From Lachnospiraceae bacterium (GTDB lineage Bacteria > Bacillota > Clostridia > Lachnospirales > Lachnospiraceae), in NCBI GenBank assembly GCA_900168235.1, contig FUZG01000007.1, positions 1-64,000 on the forward strand: 64,000 nt of DNA, given 5' to 3'. Shown here piece after piece: positions 54,530-63,896 of the stretch (the stretch's first letter is position 1; every line of letters begins with the position of its first letter). Both the position numbers and the translations under genes were made by a program. The notes beneath the pieces were generated by a model. The model was not told the DNA's origin. It worked only from the letters and a program-made list of their open reading frames with translations, and did no database searches.

Positions 54530-55995
54530 AGGAAGGAAAGTATCGGTATCTTTTTCATAATATGGCGCTTTTTACAATAAGCTCCTTTGTTTCAAAGGTT
54601 CTGGTCTTTTGCCTCGTTCCTTTCTATACAGCGGTTCTGACGGAAGCACAGTACGGTATTGCGGATGTCATGCAGACAACGCTGCTGCTTCTTGTGCCGC
54701 TTCTGTCAATGAATGCAGGAGAGTCGGCGCTGAGATTTGGGCTGGATCACACTGAGGACAGGGACAGGATACTTCTTTTTGGATTAAAAAAAGTAATCCG
54801 TTCCATCATCATCGTAGTGACCGTATGTGTACTGACAGCGCTCTACCTGAATACAGAGCTTCCGAGACCTGTATTTATGTCAGGAAGATCGCTTCCTGTC
54901 ATATTGCTGTTATTTGCCGTGCTCTATACCTGCGACAGCCTGTACGAATTTATGCTCCTTTACTGTCAGGGAACTGAGCAGGTTCAGATAATGATCACAG
55001 GCAGCGTATCATGTACGCTGTTTGTCATACTTTCAAATCTATTCCTGCTCCTCGTGCTGCAGCTTGAGCTTTTGGGATATCTTCTTGCCCAGATGATCGC
55101 ATTTACAGGTTCGTTTCTGATAATGTTCCTGCTGATAGGCGGAAGAGAACAGCTGAAAAGTGCGATCCAGAGAGAAAAATCACGTGCTGATAATGACATT
55201 CTCGAAAAAGAAGTGACAGAATACGGCGCATCAATGCTCCTCTATTCCACAGCAAGCTGGGTCAATAATGCTATCGACCGCTACTACATACTGCTGATGC
55301 TCGGTGCAGTACAGAACGGTCTGTATGGTGCGGCCTATAAGATCCCGGCGATCCTTCAGACCATCCAGCGTATATTTGCACAAGCATGGCAGATGTCTGC
55401 GGTGAAGGAATATAAAGGAGAAGACCGTGAAAAGTTTTTCTCCGATATGTACCGCACTTATGAAGCGGTTCTGGTAATGGGATGCGCAGGGATAATCCTG
55501 TTTCTGAAAGTCATTGCTTCCATTCTTTTCCAGAAAGGCTTCTATGAAGCATGGATACTTGTTCCGCCTCTTCTGGTGTCTGTGATATTCGGTGCTCTTG
55601 AAGGATTCTTAGGATCCATTGCGCTCGCCTTCCGTGACGGAAAGAGCATGGGACGGGCGACCGGTATCGGAGCAGTTGTAAACGTGATCCTTAATTACTT
55701 TGGTATCATGCGTTTCAATACCTTTGGTGCGGCGCTGGCGACACTGTGCTCATATTTCGTGATGTTTGCGCTGGCATTTCTTTTCGTGAGAAAGCATGTG
55801 AAGCTGAAAGTTAATATCGTAAGGGATGCAGTGGCTCTGATGCTCCTTGTCATCGAGTCCCTTATGGTGATCTTTAACATGAAGAATTACTTCTGGTGGA
55901 ATACAGGGATCGTTATCATCCTGTTACTCCTGTTCAGGGGAGAAGCAATGATGGTCATTGGAAAGTTTATTAAGAGAAGACAAGATGCTGACTAA
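54526..55995 (+). CDS. Wzx-type oligosaccharide flippase
   Basis: The 489-aa protein has about 12-14 hydrophobic helices and the MOP/MATE-like layout of polysaccharide flippases. The N-terminus carries the family run FTISSFVSKVLVFCLVPFYT, TEAQYGIADVMQT and SALRFG. It moves the undecaprenyl-linked repeat unit across the membrane. ATG 54526 overlaps the stop of the Wzy-like gene by 4 nt; its end overlaps the start of the second Wzy-like gene. One flippase thus sits between two polymerase-like proteins. Confidence 0.9.
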   Translation: MKEGKYRYLFHNMALFTISSFVSKVLVFCLVPFYTAVLTEAQYGIADVMQTTLLLLVPLLSMNAGESALRFGLDHTEDRDRILLFGLKKVIRSIIIVVTVCVLTALYLNTELPRPVFMSGRSLPVILLLFAVLYTCDSLYEFMLLYCQGTEQVQIMITGSVSCTLFVILSNLFLLLVLQLELLGYLLAQMIAFTGSFLIMFLLIGGREQLKSAIQREKSRADNDILEKEVTEYGASMLLYSTASWVNNAIDRYYILLMLGAVQNGLYGAAYKIPAILQTIQRIFAQAWQMSAVKEYKGEDREKFFSDMYRTYEAVLVMGCAGIILFLKVIASILFQKGFYEAWILVPPLLVSVIFGALEGFLGSIALAFRDGKSMGRATGIGAVVNVILNYFGIMRFNTFGAALATLCSYFVMFALAFLFVRKHVKLKVNIVRDAVALMLLVIESLMVIFNMKNYFWWNTGIVIILLLLFRGEAMMVIGKFIKRRQDAD

Positions 55996-57124
55996 AGAAT
56001 CAAGACAGAAATATAGCGATATACTGGTGATCCTGCTGTTTTTATGGTTTTACCTGTCATCATTTTTGTGGCAGCCCTTTTATGAGAAGGTATCCGGATT
56101 CGGAACACTTATATTGTTTCTGGGATCAGGAGCATTGTTTCTCATAAATACCGATATCAGGGACTTATTTACAGGAGAGGATAAAAGACACGTTATCGCA
56201 GATCTTGCGGTGATGGCGGCAGCGGATGTGCTGGCGCTCCTGAATCTTTTCATTCTCGGATCAAATAAGGGAGCTGCGCTCGTTATATGGAGCATGACGC
56301 TGGTGCTTTTCCTTGCAGGAAGGATAACCGTATCCGAGAACACGAAAAGGATCCTGTCAGGATGCGGCTGTATCCTTCTGATACCCTGGTACGCGGTTGT
56401 CAGGTGGGACTACGGCTTCAATATGGCAGGACTGGCATTTCTGGTGTTCTTCCTCATGGGTGTCGTATTCCTTGAGTATATAAAAAACGATCTGGAATTT
56501 GAGTATCTGAAGTTGGTACAGGCTGTTTTTTTCGCAGCTACCATGCTTCTTCTCATCTGCTATCACGCGAGATCCATGATCGTGTCACTTCTGGTATTCG
56601 GAATGGTGTGGCTCCTGCTCCATCATATTAGGGACAAAAAATTGTACTTCAGAGCGCTCTGCGTTATATTTACCCTTGGAAGTATTGCGTTTACAGGGCT
56701 TTATTCTGCGTTGGGAGCTACAGGTTTTCAGCTTCGGATACTTTATAAGGACGTGCTGAGCGGAAGAGAAGGGATATGGTCTGAACTGTGGGGAGCTCTT
56801 ATAAAACAGCCTCTTACAGGTGTCGGTTCATCCTATGAGCTAAAGAGCTTCTTTATTTTTGAAGTCCATAACGGATTATTTGATATCCTTGCGGTTCACG
56901 GTATTCCTGTATTTATCCTGTTCATGTGGCTTTTATACAGGGCGCTTTTCCGTCTCGAAAGATGGGATTACAGATGGTATCCGGACAGGAGACTTGCGGT
57001 TTCGGGAGTCTTTGCGCTCCTCACGGCATCGTTTTTTGAAAACTGCTTTATCGTTCCGCCCTACAGCATGATATTCTTTGCACTGCTCCTGCTTTCGGAG
57101 TGCGGAGGAACGGCCAGCAGATAA
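55985..57124 (+). CDS. Wzy-like polymerase or ligase, copy 2
   Basis: The 379-aa membrane protein has about ten hydrophobic helices. It is a diverged paralog of the protein at 53351: both have a LNLFI(I/L)GSNKG block and an outer loop with SGREGIWSELWGALIKQPLT, then GVGSSYELKSFFIFEVHNGL. ATG 55985 overlaps the end of the flippase gene, with AGAGAAG upstream. The frame opens further upstream at 55958. It closes this operon; a promoter follows. It may polymerise, or join the finished chain to its acceptor. Confidence 0.75.
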   Translation: MLTKESRQKYSDILVILLFLWFYLSSFLWQPFYEKVSGFGTLILFLGSGALFLINTDIRDLFTGEDKRHVIADLAVMAAADVLALLNLFILGSNKGAALVIWSMTLVLFLAGRITVSENTKRILSGCGCILLIPWYAVVRWDYGFNMAGLAFLVFFLMGVVFLEYIKNDLEFEYLKLVQAVFFAATMLLLICYHARSMIVSLLVFGMVWLLLHHIRDKKLYFRALCVIFTLGSIAFTGLYSALGATGFQLRILYKDVLSGREGIWSELWGALIKQPLTGVGSSYELKSFFIFEVHNGLFDILAVHGIPVFILFMWLLYRALFRLERWDYRWYPDRRLAVSGVFALLTASFFENCFIVPPYSMIFFALLLLSECGGTASR

Positions 57125-57131
57125 CGTGATT

Positions 57132-57160
57132 TTGACTGATATATGTGTATTTGCTATAAT
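57132..57160 (+). promoter_or_regulatory. near-consensus Sigma-A promoter of the second glycan unit
   Basis: TTGACT (57132-57137), a 17-nt spacer and TATAAT (57155-57160). The leader to ATG 57259 is about 90 nt and holds a small GGGC/GCCC hairpin (57173-57189) without a T run. Confidence 0.85.
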
Positions 57161-57258
57161 GATTCGAACCATGGGCTCATTTTGCCCGTTATTGTCTGAA
57201 AAATGCTGCGTAATGGCATGTAGAAGGTCATAGTGCAGTCGGAATCGATAAATAAATC

Positions 57259-59250
57259 ATGAAAAAACTTATTGAAAATAAACAATTATTAATCCGCCGC
57301 ATGGGGCTTATCACGTATGACGTGCTTGCGGTAATGGCTTCGTGCGCTCTTGGAATACTGCTCAGATTCGATCTTTCATATGCTAAGCTGCTCGCGACGG
57401 CAGGCGGCTACGCATGGCAGGAAAATATATGGCGTTTCCTTCCCATAAACATCGTCTTAACGATATTCATATTTAATCTGTTCCATCTTTATTCCAGTCT
57501 TTGGACCTATGCGGGTATACCGGAAATGACATCAACGGTATCCGCGTGTATGGTGGCGAGTGCCGCGCAGGCAGCGGGGATGCTGCTTTTAAGATATGCG
57601 ATGCCGAGAGGGTATTACTTTTTATATGCCCTTGTGCTCACAGCGCTGGTGCTGGTGTCACGATTCGCATACCGGCTTTTCAGGACCTTTGTCCAGAAGC
57701 GGACTGAGACCGCGAGAAATAAGAATGTAATGGTCGTCGGCGCGGGAGAAGCGGGAAATTCCCTTATCCGCGAGATGAACACCAGTAAATATATTCAAAA
57801 GAGCGTAATGTGCGTTGTGGATGATGACCGTGCAAAGATCGGTAATTACATCCACGGCGTAAAGGTTGTCGGCGGAAGGAATGATATTCTGGAAGCTGCT
57901 GCAAAGTACGACATAGACGAAATAATCATCGCTATGCCCAGTGCATCAAGAGCACAGCTGAAAGAGATCCTTGATATCTGTAAAGAGACTAAGTGCGAGC
58001 TGAAAACTCTTCCGGGTATCTACCAGCTCGTAAACGGAGAAGTAAGCGTAAGCCAGCTTCGAAAGGTTGATGTAGTGGATCTCCTCGGACGTGAGCCCAT
58101 ACAGGTAGATCTGAACTCTATCATGGCTTATGTGACAGGAAAGGTCGTTCTGGTCACAGGCGGCGGCGGTTCCATCGGTTCCGAGCTCTGCAGACAGATC
58201 GCGACACATAACCCGAAGCAGCTCATTATCCTTGATATCTATGAGAACAGCGCCTATGACATCCAGCAGGAGCTTGCAGAAAAGTTCCCGGAGCTTAATC
58301 TCAAGGTGCTCATCGGTTCTGTACGTAATACCAAGCGTGTAAATGATATTTTCAGGACATACCACCCGGATATCGTTTACCATGCGGCAGCCCATAAGCA
58401 TGTGCCTTTAATGGAAGTAAGCCCGAATGAGGCGATAAAGAATAACGTCATGGGTACATGGAAGGTGGCTCAGGCGGCTGTTGATAACGGCGTAGATAAA
58501 TTCGTCATGATCTCCACAGATAAGGCTGTAAATCCCACAAATGTTATGGGTGCTACAAAACGTATCTGTGAAATGATCGTGCAGTCCTATAATCATCGTG
58601 GAAAGACAGAATTTGTTGCGGTGCGTTTCGGAAACGTGCTTGGATCAAACGGTTCTGTTATCCCGCTTTTCAAAAAGCAGATCGCAGAGGGCGGCCCGGT
58701 TACTGTTACCGATCCCCGTATCATCCGCTACTTTATGACTATTCCTGAAGCTGTGTCACTCGTGCTTCAGGCAGGTGCTTATGCAAAGGGCGGAGAGATC
58801 TTTATCCTTGATATGGGAGAGCCTGTAAAGATCCTTGATCTGGCGAAGAACCTTATCCGTCTCTCAGGATATGTTCCGGGAGAGGATATTGAGATCAAAT
58901 TTACCGGATTAAGACCGGGCGAAAAGCTTTATGAAGAAATGCTCATGAAGGAAGAGGGCATGCAGGATACTCCGAATAAGCTCATTCATATAGGTAAACC
59001 TATTGAATTTGACGAGGAGTGCTTCTACAAAAAATTGCACGCTCTTGATAACGCTTCCCGATCCGAGCATCTTGATGTTCATCACTGGATAGGTGAACTT
59101 GTGCCTACATACAAGTACACACCGGGTGTTTACATACCGGGTGAGACACACAATGGATTTAAGGATGCAAAGGAAGCCGTAGAAGAGGACGAGAAGCTCA
59201 GAACCTACAATTTCAAGGATTATCACATGCCTGTAGATTCTGATGATTAA
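57259..59250 (+). CDS. membrane UDP-sugar 4,6-dehydratase (CapD/PglF/WbpM type)
   Basis: The 663-aa product has four N-terminal membrane helices (about 14-135), a first Rossmann-like domain ([17 protein letters not shown], about 155) and a C-terminal SDR dehydratase domain starting at [20 protein letters not shown] (about 295). The SDR Y-x3-K position reads NVMGATKRI, with Met in place of Tyr, as is usual in this family. It makes a UDP-4-keto-6-deoxy-HexNAc for amino or deoxy sugars such as QuiNAc or bacillosamine. It has its own promoter and a weak ribosome site at ATG 57259. Starts the second glycan unit. Confidence 0.92.
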   Translation: MKKLIENKQLLIRRMGLITYDVLAVMASCALGILLRFDLSYAKLLATAGGYAWQENIWRFLPINIVLTIFIFNLFHLYSSLWTYAGIPEMTSTVSACMVASAAQAAGMLLLRYAMPRGYYFLYALVLTALVLVSRFAYRLFRTFVQKRTETARNKNVMVVGAGEAGNSLIREMNTSKYIQKSVMCVVDDDRAKIGNYIHGVKVVGGRNDILEAAAKYDIDEIIIAMPSASRAQLKEILDICKETKCELKTLPGIYQLVNGEVSVSQLRKVDVVDLLGREPIQVDLNSIMAYVTGKVVLVTGGGGSIGSELCRQIATHNPKQLIILDIYENSAYDIQQELAEKFPELNLKVLIGSVRNTKRVNDIFRTYHPDIVYHAAAHKHVPLMEVSPNEAIKNNVMGTWKVAQAAVDNGVDKFVMISTDKAVNPTNVMGATKRICEMIVQSYNHRGKTEFVAVRFGNVLGSNGSVIPLFKKQIAEGGPVTVTDPRIIRYFMTIPEAVSLVLQAGAYAKGGEIFILDMGEPVKILDLAKNLIRLSGYVPGEDIEIKFTGLRPGEKLYEEMLMKEEGMQDTPNKLIHIGKPIEFDEECFYKKLHALDNASRSEHLDVHHWIGELVPTYKYTPGVYIPGETHNGFKDAKEAVEEDEKLRTYNFKDYHMPVDSDD

Positions 59251-59276
59251 TTTTTACGCAAACGTCAGGTAAGGAA

Positions 59277-59915
59277 ATGATTTATAGAAGATATATAAAA
59301 AGATTTCTGGATATCGTATTGTCACTTACTGCGATAATCTGTCTTTCGCCGGTTCTGCTCATAACCGCACTGTTGGTACGGTGTAAGCTTGGAAGTCCGG
59401 TGATATTCAGGCAGCAGAGACCGGGACTTAACGGAAAGATCTTCGGACTCTGTAAATTCCGCAGTATGACAGATGAAAGAGATGCTGACGGCAATCTCCT
59501 TCCTGATGAAGTACGTCTCACATCCTTTGGAAAGAAACTCCGCGCAACATCTCTGGATGAGCTTCCGGAGCTCTTTAATATCCTTAAGGGTGAGATGTCC
59601 ATCGTTGGCCCGAGGCCTCTTCTGGTGCAGTATCTTCCGCTCTATAATGAGGAGCAGAAGCACCGCCACGATGTACTTCCCGGACTTACGGGACTTGCAC
59701 AGGTTAATGGCAGGAATGCAATAACCTGGGAAAAGAAATTTGAATATGATGTGGAATATGTACGGAACCTGTCCTTTTTAATGGATGTGAAGATAATCCT
59801 CATGACAGTCGGAAAAGTCTTTCACAGAGAGGGGATAAGCTCCGAAACTTCAGCCACTATGGAATTTTTTACGGGAACTTCGGAGAAAACCGGAAAAAAG
59901 GAGGATAAGTCATAA
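59277..59915 (+). CDS. short initiating sugar phosphotransferase (PglC-like)
   Basis: The 212-aa membrane-associated enzyme has one N-terminal re-entrant helix (about 10-32) and the catalytic domain of the polyprenyl-phosphate phosphoglycosyltransferases: [16 protein letters not shown] (about 58), [33 protein letters not shown] and [16 protein letters not shown]. The DE pair is the catalytic dyad. The compact type (PglC/Cap5M-like) lacks the extra helices of the enzyme at 49438. It is coupled to the next gene by a one-base TAATG overlap. It likely primes the unit with the sugar made by the preceding dehydratase (inference). Confidence 0.92.
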   Translation: MIYRRYIKRFLDIVLSLTAIICLSPVLLITALLVRCKLGSPVIFRQQRPGLNGKIFGLCKFRSMTDERDADGNLLPDEVRLTSFGKKLRATSLDELPELFNILKGEMSIVGPRPLLVQYLPLYNEEQKHRHDVLPGLTGLAQVNGRNAITWEKKFEYDVEYVRNLSFLMDVKIILMTVGKVFHREGISSETSATMEFFTGTSEKTGKKEDKS

Positions 59916-60916
59916 TGATAAATATCCTGATCCTGTCTGCAGGACGCAGAGTGGAACTCATTAATTGTTTTAAGAATGCAAGAGACCGTCTCGGTATCTG
60001 CGGAAATATAGTTGCCGCAGACTGTTCTGAACTTGCCCCTGCTCTTTATTTTGCAGACATTAATGAGATCGTTCCCAGAATATCCGAGGGCGATAAGTAT
60101 ATAGACTCCATAATAAATATATGCAAAAATTTTGAGATATCGCTCATAGTTCCGACTATCGACACAGAGCTCAGGCTTCTTTCCGAAAATAAGGACAGGA
60201 TCGAGTCTGAGACCAAGGCGAAAGTTCTGGTATCTGATGAAAGCGTTATCAACGTATGCAGAGACAAGAAGAATACACAGCGCTTCCTTGAGGAGCATGG
60301 TTTCAAGGTTCCGAGGATGCTTACGGAAGAGGAGCTTGATGATGTTGAGAACCTTAAGTTCCCGCTTTTTATAAAGCCTCTTGACGGCAGTTCTTCGATC
60401 AATGCTTTTAAGGTAAATAATGCGGAAGAACTCGCAACCTACCGTAAACTCATTGATAAACCCATCGTTCAGGAGTTTATGGAGGGTACTGAATATACGA
60501 TCGATGCATTCCTTGACTTCAATAGTCACCTGATAACCCTTGTTCCGAGAATACGTATCGCAACAAGGAGCGGTGAGATCGCAAAGGGTGTTATCACACG
60601 AGATCACGAGATCATGAAGGATGTGACCCGTTTGATGCAGGAGCTTCGTCCTATAGGGCACATCACGATCCAGTGCATGAAGACCAAACGCGGTATTGAA
60701 TATATCGAGATCAATCCCCGCTTTGGCGGAGGCGCACCAATGTCCATCATGGCAGGCGCCGATTCCTGTGAGAATCTCTATAGACTTCTTCAGGGAGAAG
60801 AACTTGAATATAATGAAAATTTCAGGGATCATCTGACATTCCTTCGTTTCGACCAGAGTATCATGCTGAATGAGAACATGGAGAGAGAGTATGAGTACGA
60901 AGGCAGTTATTTTTGA
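59915..60916 (+). CDS. ATP-grasp ligase-like protein of the glycan locus
   Basis: The 333-aa product has the carbamoyl-phosphate-synthase-like ATP-grasp fold. The pre-grasp end reads ILILSAGRRVELINCFKNAR, followed by the lid (FPLFIKPLDGSSSINAFKV, about 150; VQEFMEGTEYTIDAFLD, about 188) and the metal-binding EINPRFGGGAPM (about 268). Such enzymes join a carboxylate to an amine or similar; here the target may be a sugar or glycan substituent. AAAGGAGG precedes the ATG. The HAD gene starts inside its last codons (26-nt overlap), so the two are an obligate pair. Confidence 0.88.
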   Translation: MINILILSAGRRVELINCFKNARDRLGICGNIVAADCSELAPALYFADINEIVPRISEGDKYIDSIINICKNFEISLIVPTIDTELRLLSENKDRIESETKAKVLVSDESVINVCRDKKNTQRFLEEHGFKVPRMLTEEELDDVENLKFPLFIKPLDGSSSINAFKVNNAEELATYRKLIDKPIVQEFMEGTEYTIDAFLDFNSHLITLVPRIRIATRSGEIAKGVITRDHEIMKDVTRLMQELRPIGHITIQCMKTKRGIEYIEINPRFGGGAPMSIMAGADSCENLYRLLQGEELEYNENFRDHLTFLRFDQSIMLNENMEREYEYEGSYF

Positions 60917-61604
60917 TCTGGACGACACGCTTATTTCCGAAATGGATTATGTGAGGAGCGGATATCGGGCTGTGGCAAAGGCACTTTCCGGAGAGGAAGA
61001 GAGCCTAAAGGGAATATCTCTTTCAGGACGTTTCACGGCAGAGGAGCTTTATAAAAAGTTCGTGAAACTGTCAGAAGAAGATACAAAGCAGGTTTTTAAC
61101 CGTTTTCTGTGCTCTGTGGATATCGAGGACAGCCGTGACAATGTGATGACTTTAGTCAGGATCTATCGGGAACACAAGCCTGTGATCGGCTATCAGAGCG
61201 ACGTTCCGGAAACCCTGAAAGGACTCAGACAGAAAGGATTCCGTCTCGGAATCCTTTCAGACGGTTATGCGGTAACTCAGAGAAACAAGGTAGAAGCCCT
61301 TCGTGCGGAGGATGATTTTGATGTAGTGATCCTCACGGATGAGATCGGAAAAGACGCATGGAAACCTTCGCCTGAGGGATTTCAGAAGGCAGCGGATATC
61401 CTCCGGGTTCCACTTAACAGTCTTATGTATGTGGGGGATAATCCGGAAAAGGATTTTTATATAAATCACACCTGCGGGATACCTACGGCCAGGATAACCC
61501 GTGAGGATGGTGTGTACCGTGACAGAGAATACAGGGAAGGCATACGTGAGACATATACGCTCACGAAGCTGACAGATCTCCTTACGATACCGGAACTACA
61601 ATGA
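60891..61604 (+). CDS. HAD-superfamily hydrolase of the glycan locus
   Basis: The 237-aa product has HAD motif I AVIFDLDDTLISE (Asp nucleophile, about 9-11), a helical cap (about 20-110), motif II LGILSDGY (about 122), the Lys in WKPSPEGFQKA (about 162) and motif IV MYVGDNPEKDF. It is a phosphatase or phospho-sugar processing enzyme. GAGAGAGAG lies before ATG 60891, and the gene overlaps the ATP-grasp gene by 26 nt. Many surface-glycan loci carry this pair, but the reaction is not known to me. Confidence 0.85.
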   Translation: MSTKAVIFDLDDTLISEMDYVRSGYRAVAKALSGEEESLKGISLSGRFTAEELYKKFVKLSEEDTKQVFNRFLCSVDIEDSRDNVMTLVRIYREHKPVIGYQSDVPETLKGLRQKGFRLGILSDGYAVTQRNKVEALRAEDDFDVVILTDEIGKDAWKPSPEGFQKAADILRVPLNSLMYVGDNPEKDFYINHTCGIPTARITREDGVYRDREYREGIRETYTLTKLTDLLTIPELQ

Positions 61605-61623
61605 GAGAGTGATACATGACATT

Positions 61624-62802
61624 ATGAAAGTATTGTGCTTATTTCAGAAATTCAGTTTTTCCTCATCTACGATATATTTGGATCTTGTTGAAGCGCTTGC
61701 GGAAGCAGGTCACGAGGTACTGATCGCGGCAGGAACATCTGAAGGTCAGGATGATACAAAACTTGATATACGGGGAAATATCCGCACAGCATATGTGACG
61801 CTTCCGGATCAGTTTCATGCGGACAAGATACGAAAGGGGCTTATACAGCTCACTATCGGGAGAAAGATACTTCGTACAGTGAAGCGATTTTTCTGGGATG
61901 AAAAGATAGATATCATTATCTATCCCACGCCTCCCATAACCCTTGCGGGAATACTGAAGCCGCTTAAGCGCCATTACAATGCGGTAAATTACCTGATGCT
62001 TAAGGATATCTTTCCGCAGAACGCAGTCGACCTTAAGATGATGGGAGACGGAGGACTTCTGCATCGCTATTTCAGGCAGATGGAGCGGAAGCTTTACAGG
62101 GATTCTGATGTGATAGGATGTATGTCAGATGCTAATCTAAGATATATCCGCGAGAAAGAATCCTATATTCCGTCCGACAAGCTTGAGATATTCCCTAATA
62201 CGGTACGTATACTTCCTGAGCAGGCAGAGACCGTAGAAGAAGATGATAAAAAACCTGTGACATTTATGTTCGGAGGAAATCTCGGACGGCCTCAGGCGGT
62301 GGATTTTCTGCTTGAAGGCATCAAAGCACTGAAAGACTTCGAAGACGCAAGGTTTTTATTTATAGGTGACGGAACAGAAGCCGGAAGGATCAGAGAATTT
62401 ATCGATAAAGAAAAACCGCGGAATTTAGTATTAGAGCAGCAGCTTCCGCGGGATGAATATGAAAAGCGTCTGGCTGAAGCAGATATAGGAATCGTATCCC
62501 TGAGTCCCGACTTTACGATCCCGAACTATCCTTCGAGGATCCTGTCATACATGCAGCTCGCAAAGCCTGTATTTGCCGTGACAGACCGGGCAACGGATAT
62601 CCACGCGCTGGTAACATATGAGGCAAGATGCGGATGGTGGTGCGCTTCCGATGATGTGGAAGGCTTCTGCAATACCGTGAAAAAGATCACGGCTGACAGA
62701 GCGCAGTTCAGAGAACTCGGAAGGAACGGCAGAAATTATCTTACAGAGCACTTTGACGTAAAGAGATCCGTTAAATTACTGGAAGAAGCCGCAAAGAGAT
62801 AA
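61624..62802 (+). CDS. GT4 glycosyltransferase, WbuB/FucNAc-transferase-like
   Basis: The 392-aa GT-B enzyme has the N-terminus MKVLCLFQKFSFSSSTIYLD and a P-loop-like YPTPPITLAGILKPLK (about 103). LKDIFPQNAVDL (about 124) is a motif of the WbuB/WbjE group, which transfers N-acetyl-L-fucosamine, and the donor block is FAVTDRATDIHALVTYEARC. An FnlA-FnlB pair follows directly, so L-FucNAc transfer is a reasonable inference. ATG 61624 gives the family N-terminus but has no clear ribosome site; GTG 61609 in the same frame, next to GAGAG, is an alternative start. Confidence 0.85.
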   Translation: MKVLCLFQKFSFSSSTIYLDLVEALAEAGHEVLIAAGTSEGQDDTKLDIRGNIRTAYVTLPDQFHADKIRKGLIQLTIGRKILRTVKRFFWDEKIDIIIYPTPPITLAGILKPLKRHYNAVNYLMLKDIFPQNAVDLKMMGDGGLLHRYFRQMERKLYRDSDVIGCMSDANLRYIREKESYIPSDKLEIFPNTVRILPEQAETVEEDDKKPVTFMFGGNLGRPQAVDFLLEGIKALKDFEDARFLFIGDGTEAGRIREFIDKEKPRNLVLEQQLPRDEYEKRLAEADIGIVSLSPDFTIPNYPSRILSYMQLAKPVFAVTDRATDIHALVTYEARCGWWCASDDVEGFCNTVKKITADRAQFRELGRNGRNYLTEHFDVKRSVKLLEEAAKR

Positions 62803-62855
62803 GACTTAGTATCTGCGAGGGTACTGATTTATATAAGCCTAGAAAAGAGGATATT

Positions 62856-63896
62856 GTGAACGAATCAATTTTTGATGGAAAGACACTGATGATCACAGGC
62901 GGTACAGGTTCATTCGGAAACGCTGTACTTAAGAGATTTCTAAATACAGGGATCAAGGAGATCCGCATATTCTCAAGAGATGAAAAGAAACAGGATGATA
63001 TGCGCCATCTCTACAACAATCCGAAGATCAAGTATTACATCGGTAATGTACGTTCCCTGCAGTCTCTTGAAGATGCAATGTACGGCGTAGATTATATCTT
63101 CCATGCGGCTGCATTAAAGCAGGTTCCGAGCTGTGAGTTCTTCCCGGTAGAAGCAGTAAAGACAAATGTCATCGGTACTGACAACATGCTCACTGCGGCT
63201 ATTCATGCGGGTGTAAAAAAGGTAGTATGCCTTTCAACAGATAAGGCTGCATACCCTATTAATGCGATGGGAACCAGTAAGGCTATGATGGAGAAAGTAT
63301 TTGTAGCAAAGAGCCGTACCATTGAGCCTGAGCATACACTTATCTGCGGAACCCGTTACGGCAATGTAATGTGCTCACGCGGTTCTGTTATCCCGCTTTT
63401 CATTGATCAGATCATGGAAGGCAGACCGATCACTATCACAGAGCCGAAGATGACACGTTTCATCATGTCTCTGGAAGAAGCTGTTGAGCTCGTGCTTTAC
63501 GCCTTTGAAAACGCACATACAGGTGACATCATGGTTCAGAAGGCTCCGGCATGTACCATCGAGGTACTGGCTGAGGCTGTTAAGCAGCTTTTCCATGCAG
63601 AGGATCATGAGACACGTGTGATCGGTGTACGTCATGGCGAAAAGATGGCTGAGACGCTTCTTACCAGCGAAGAGTGTGCAAGAGCTATCGATGAGGGAAA
63701 TTTCTACAGAGTTCCGTCCGACAACAGAGACCTGAATTATGATAAATACTTCATCAAAGGCAATACAGAGAGACCGAAGTTTGATACATTTAACTCTGAC
63801 AACACAACTATCCTCGATGTAGAGGGAGTTAAGAAGAAGCTTCTTGAGCTTGAGTATATCCATGAGAGACTGAGAGAGGCCGGTATAGAAGAATGA
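62856..63896 (+). CDS. fnlA: UDP-GlcNAc 4,6-dehydratase/5-epimerase FnlA (CapE/WbjB)
   Basis: The 346-aa soluble SDR enzyme starts UDP-L-FucNAc synthesis from UDP-GlcNAc. Visible are TGGTGSFGNAVLKRFL (about 15), the IFSRDEKKQDDMRHLY block (about 37) typical of the CapE/PseB group, FHAAALKQVPSCEFFP (about 84) and AMGTSKAMMEKV, where Met replaces the SDR Tyr as in CapE. The tail SDNRDLNYDKYF is also CapE-like. The start is GTG 62856, with AGAGGA in front. It overlaps the next gene by 4 nt (ATGA). Confidence 0.93.
   Translation: MNESIFDGKTLMITGGTGSFGNAVLKRFLNTGIKEIRIFSRDEKKQDDMRHLYNNPKIKYYIGNVRSLQSLEDAMYGVDYIFHAAALKQVPSCEFFPVEAVKTNVIGTDNMLTAAIHAGVKKVVCLSTDKAAYPINAMGTSKAMMEKVFVAKSRTIEPEHTLICGTRYGNVMCSRGSVIPLFIDQIMEGRPITITEPKMTRFIMSLEEAVELVLYAFENAHTGDIMVQKAPACTIEVLAEAVKQLFHAEDHETRVIGVRHGEKMAETLLTSEECARAIDEGNFYRVPSDNRDLNYDKYFIKGNTERPKFDTFNSDNTTILDVEGVKKKLLELEYIHERLREAGIEE

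Noticed and set aside
59822-60928. A 368-codon minus-strand open frame over the ATP-grasp gene.
   Set aside because: It is antisense to a gene with intact family motifs and tight operon coupling; the product is Cys/His/Ile-rich in the way of shadow frames.
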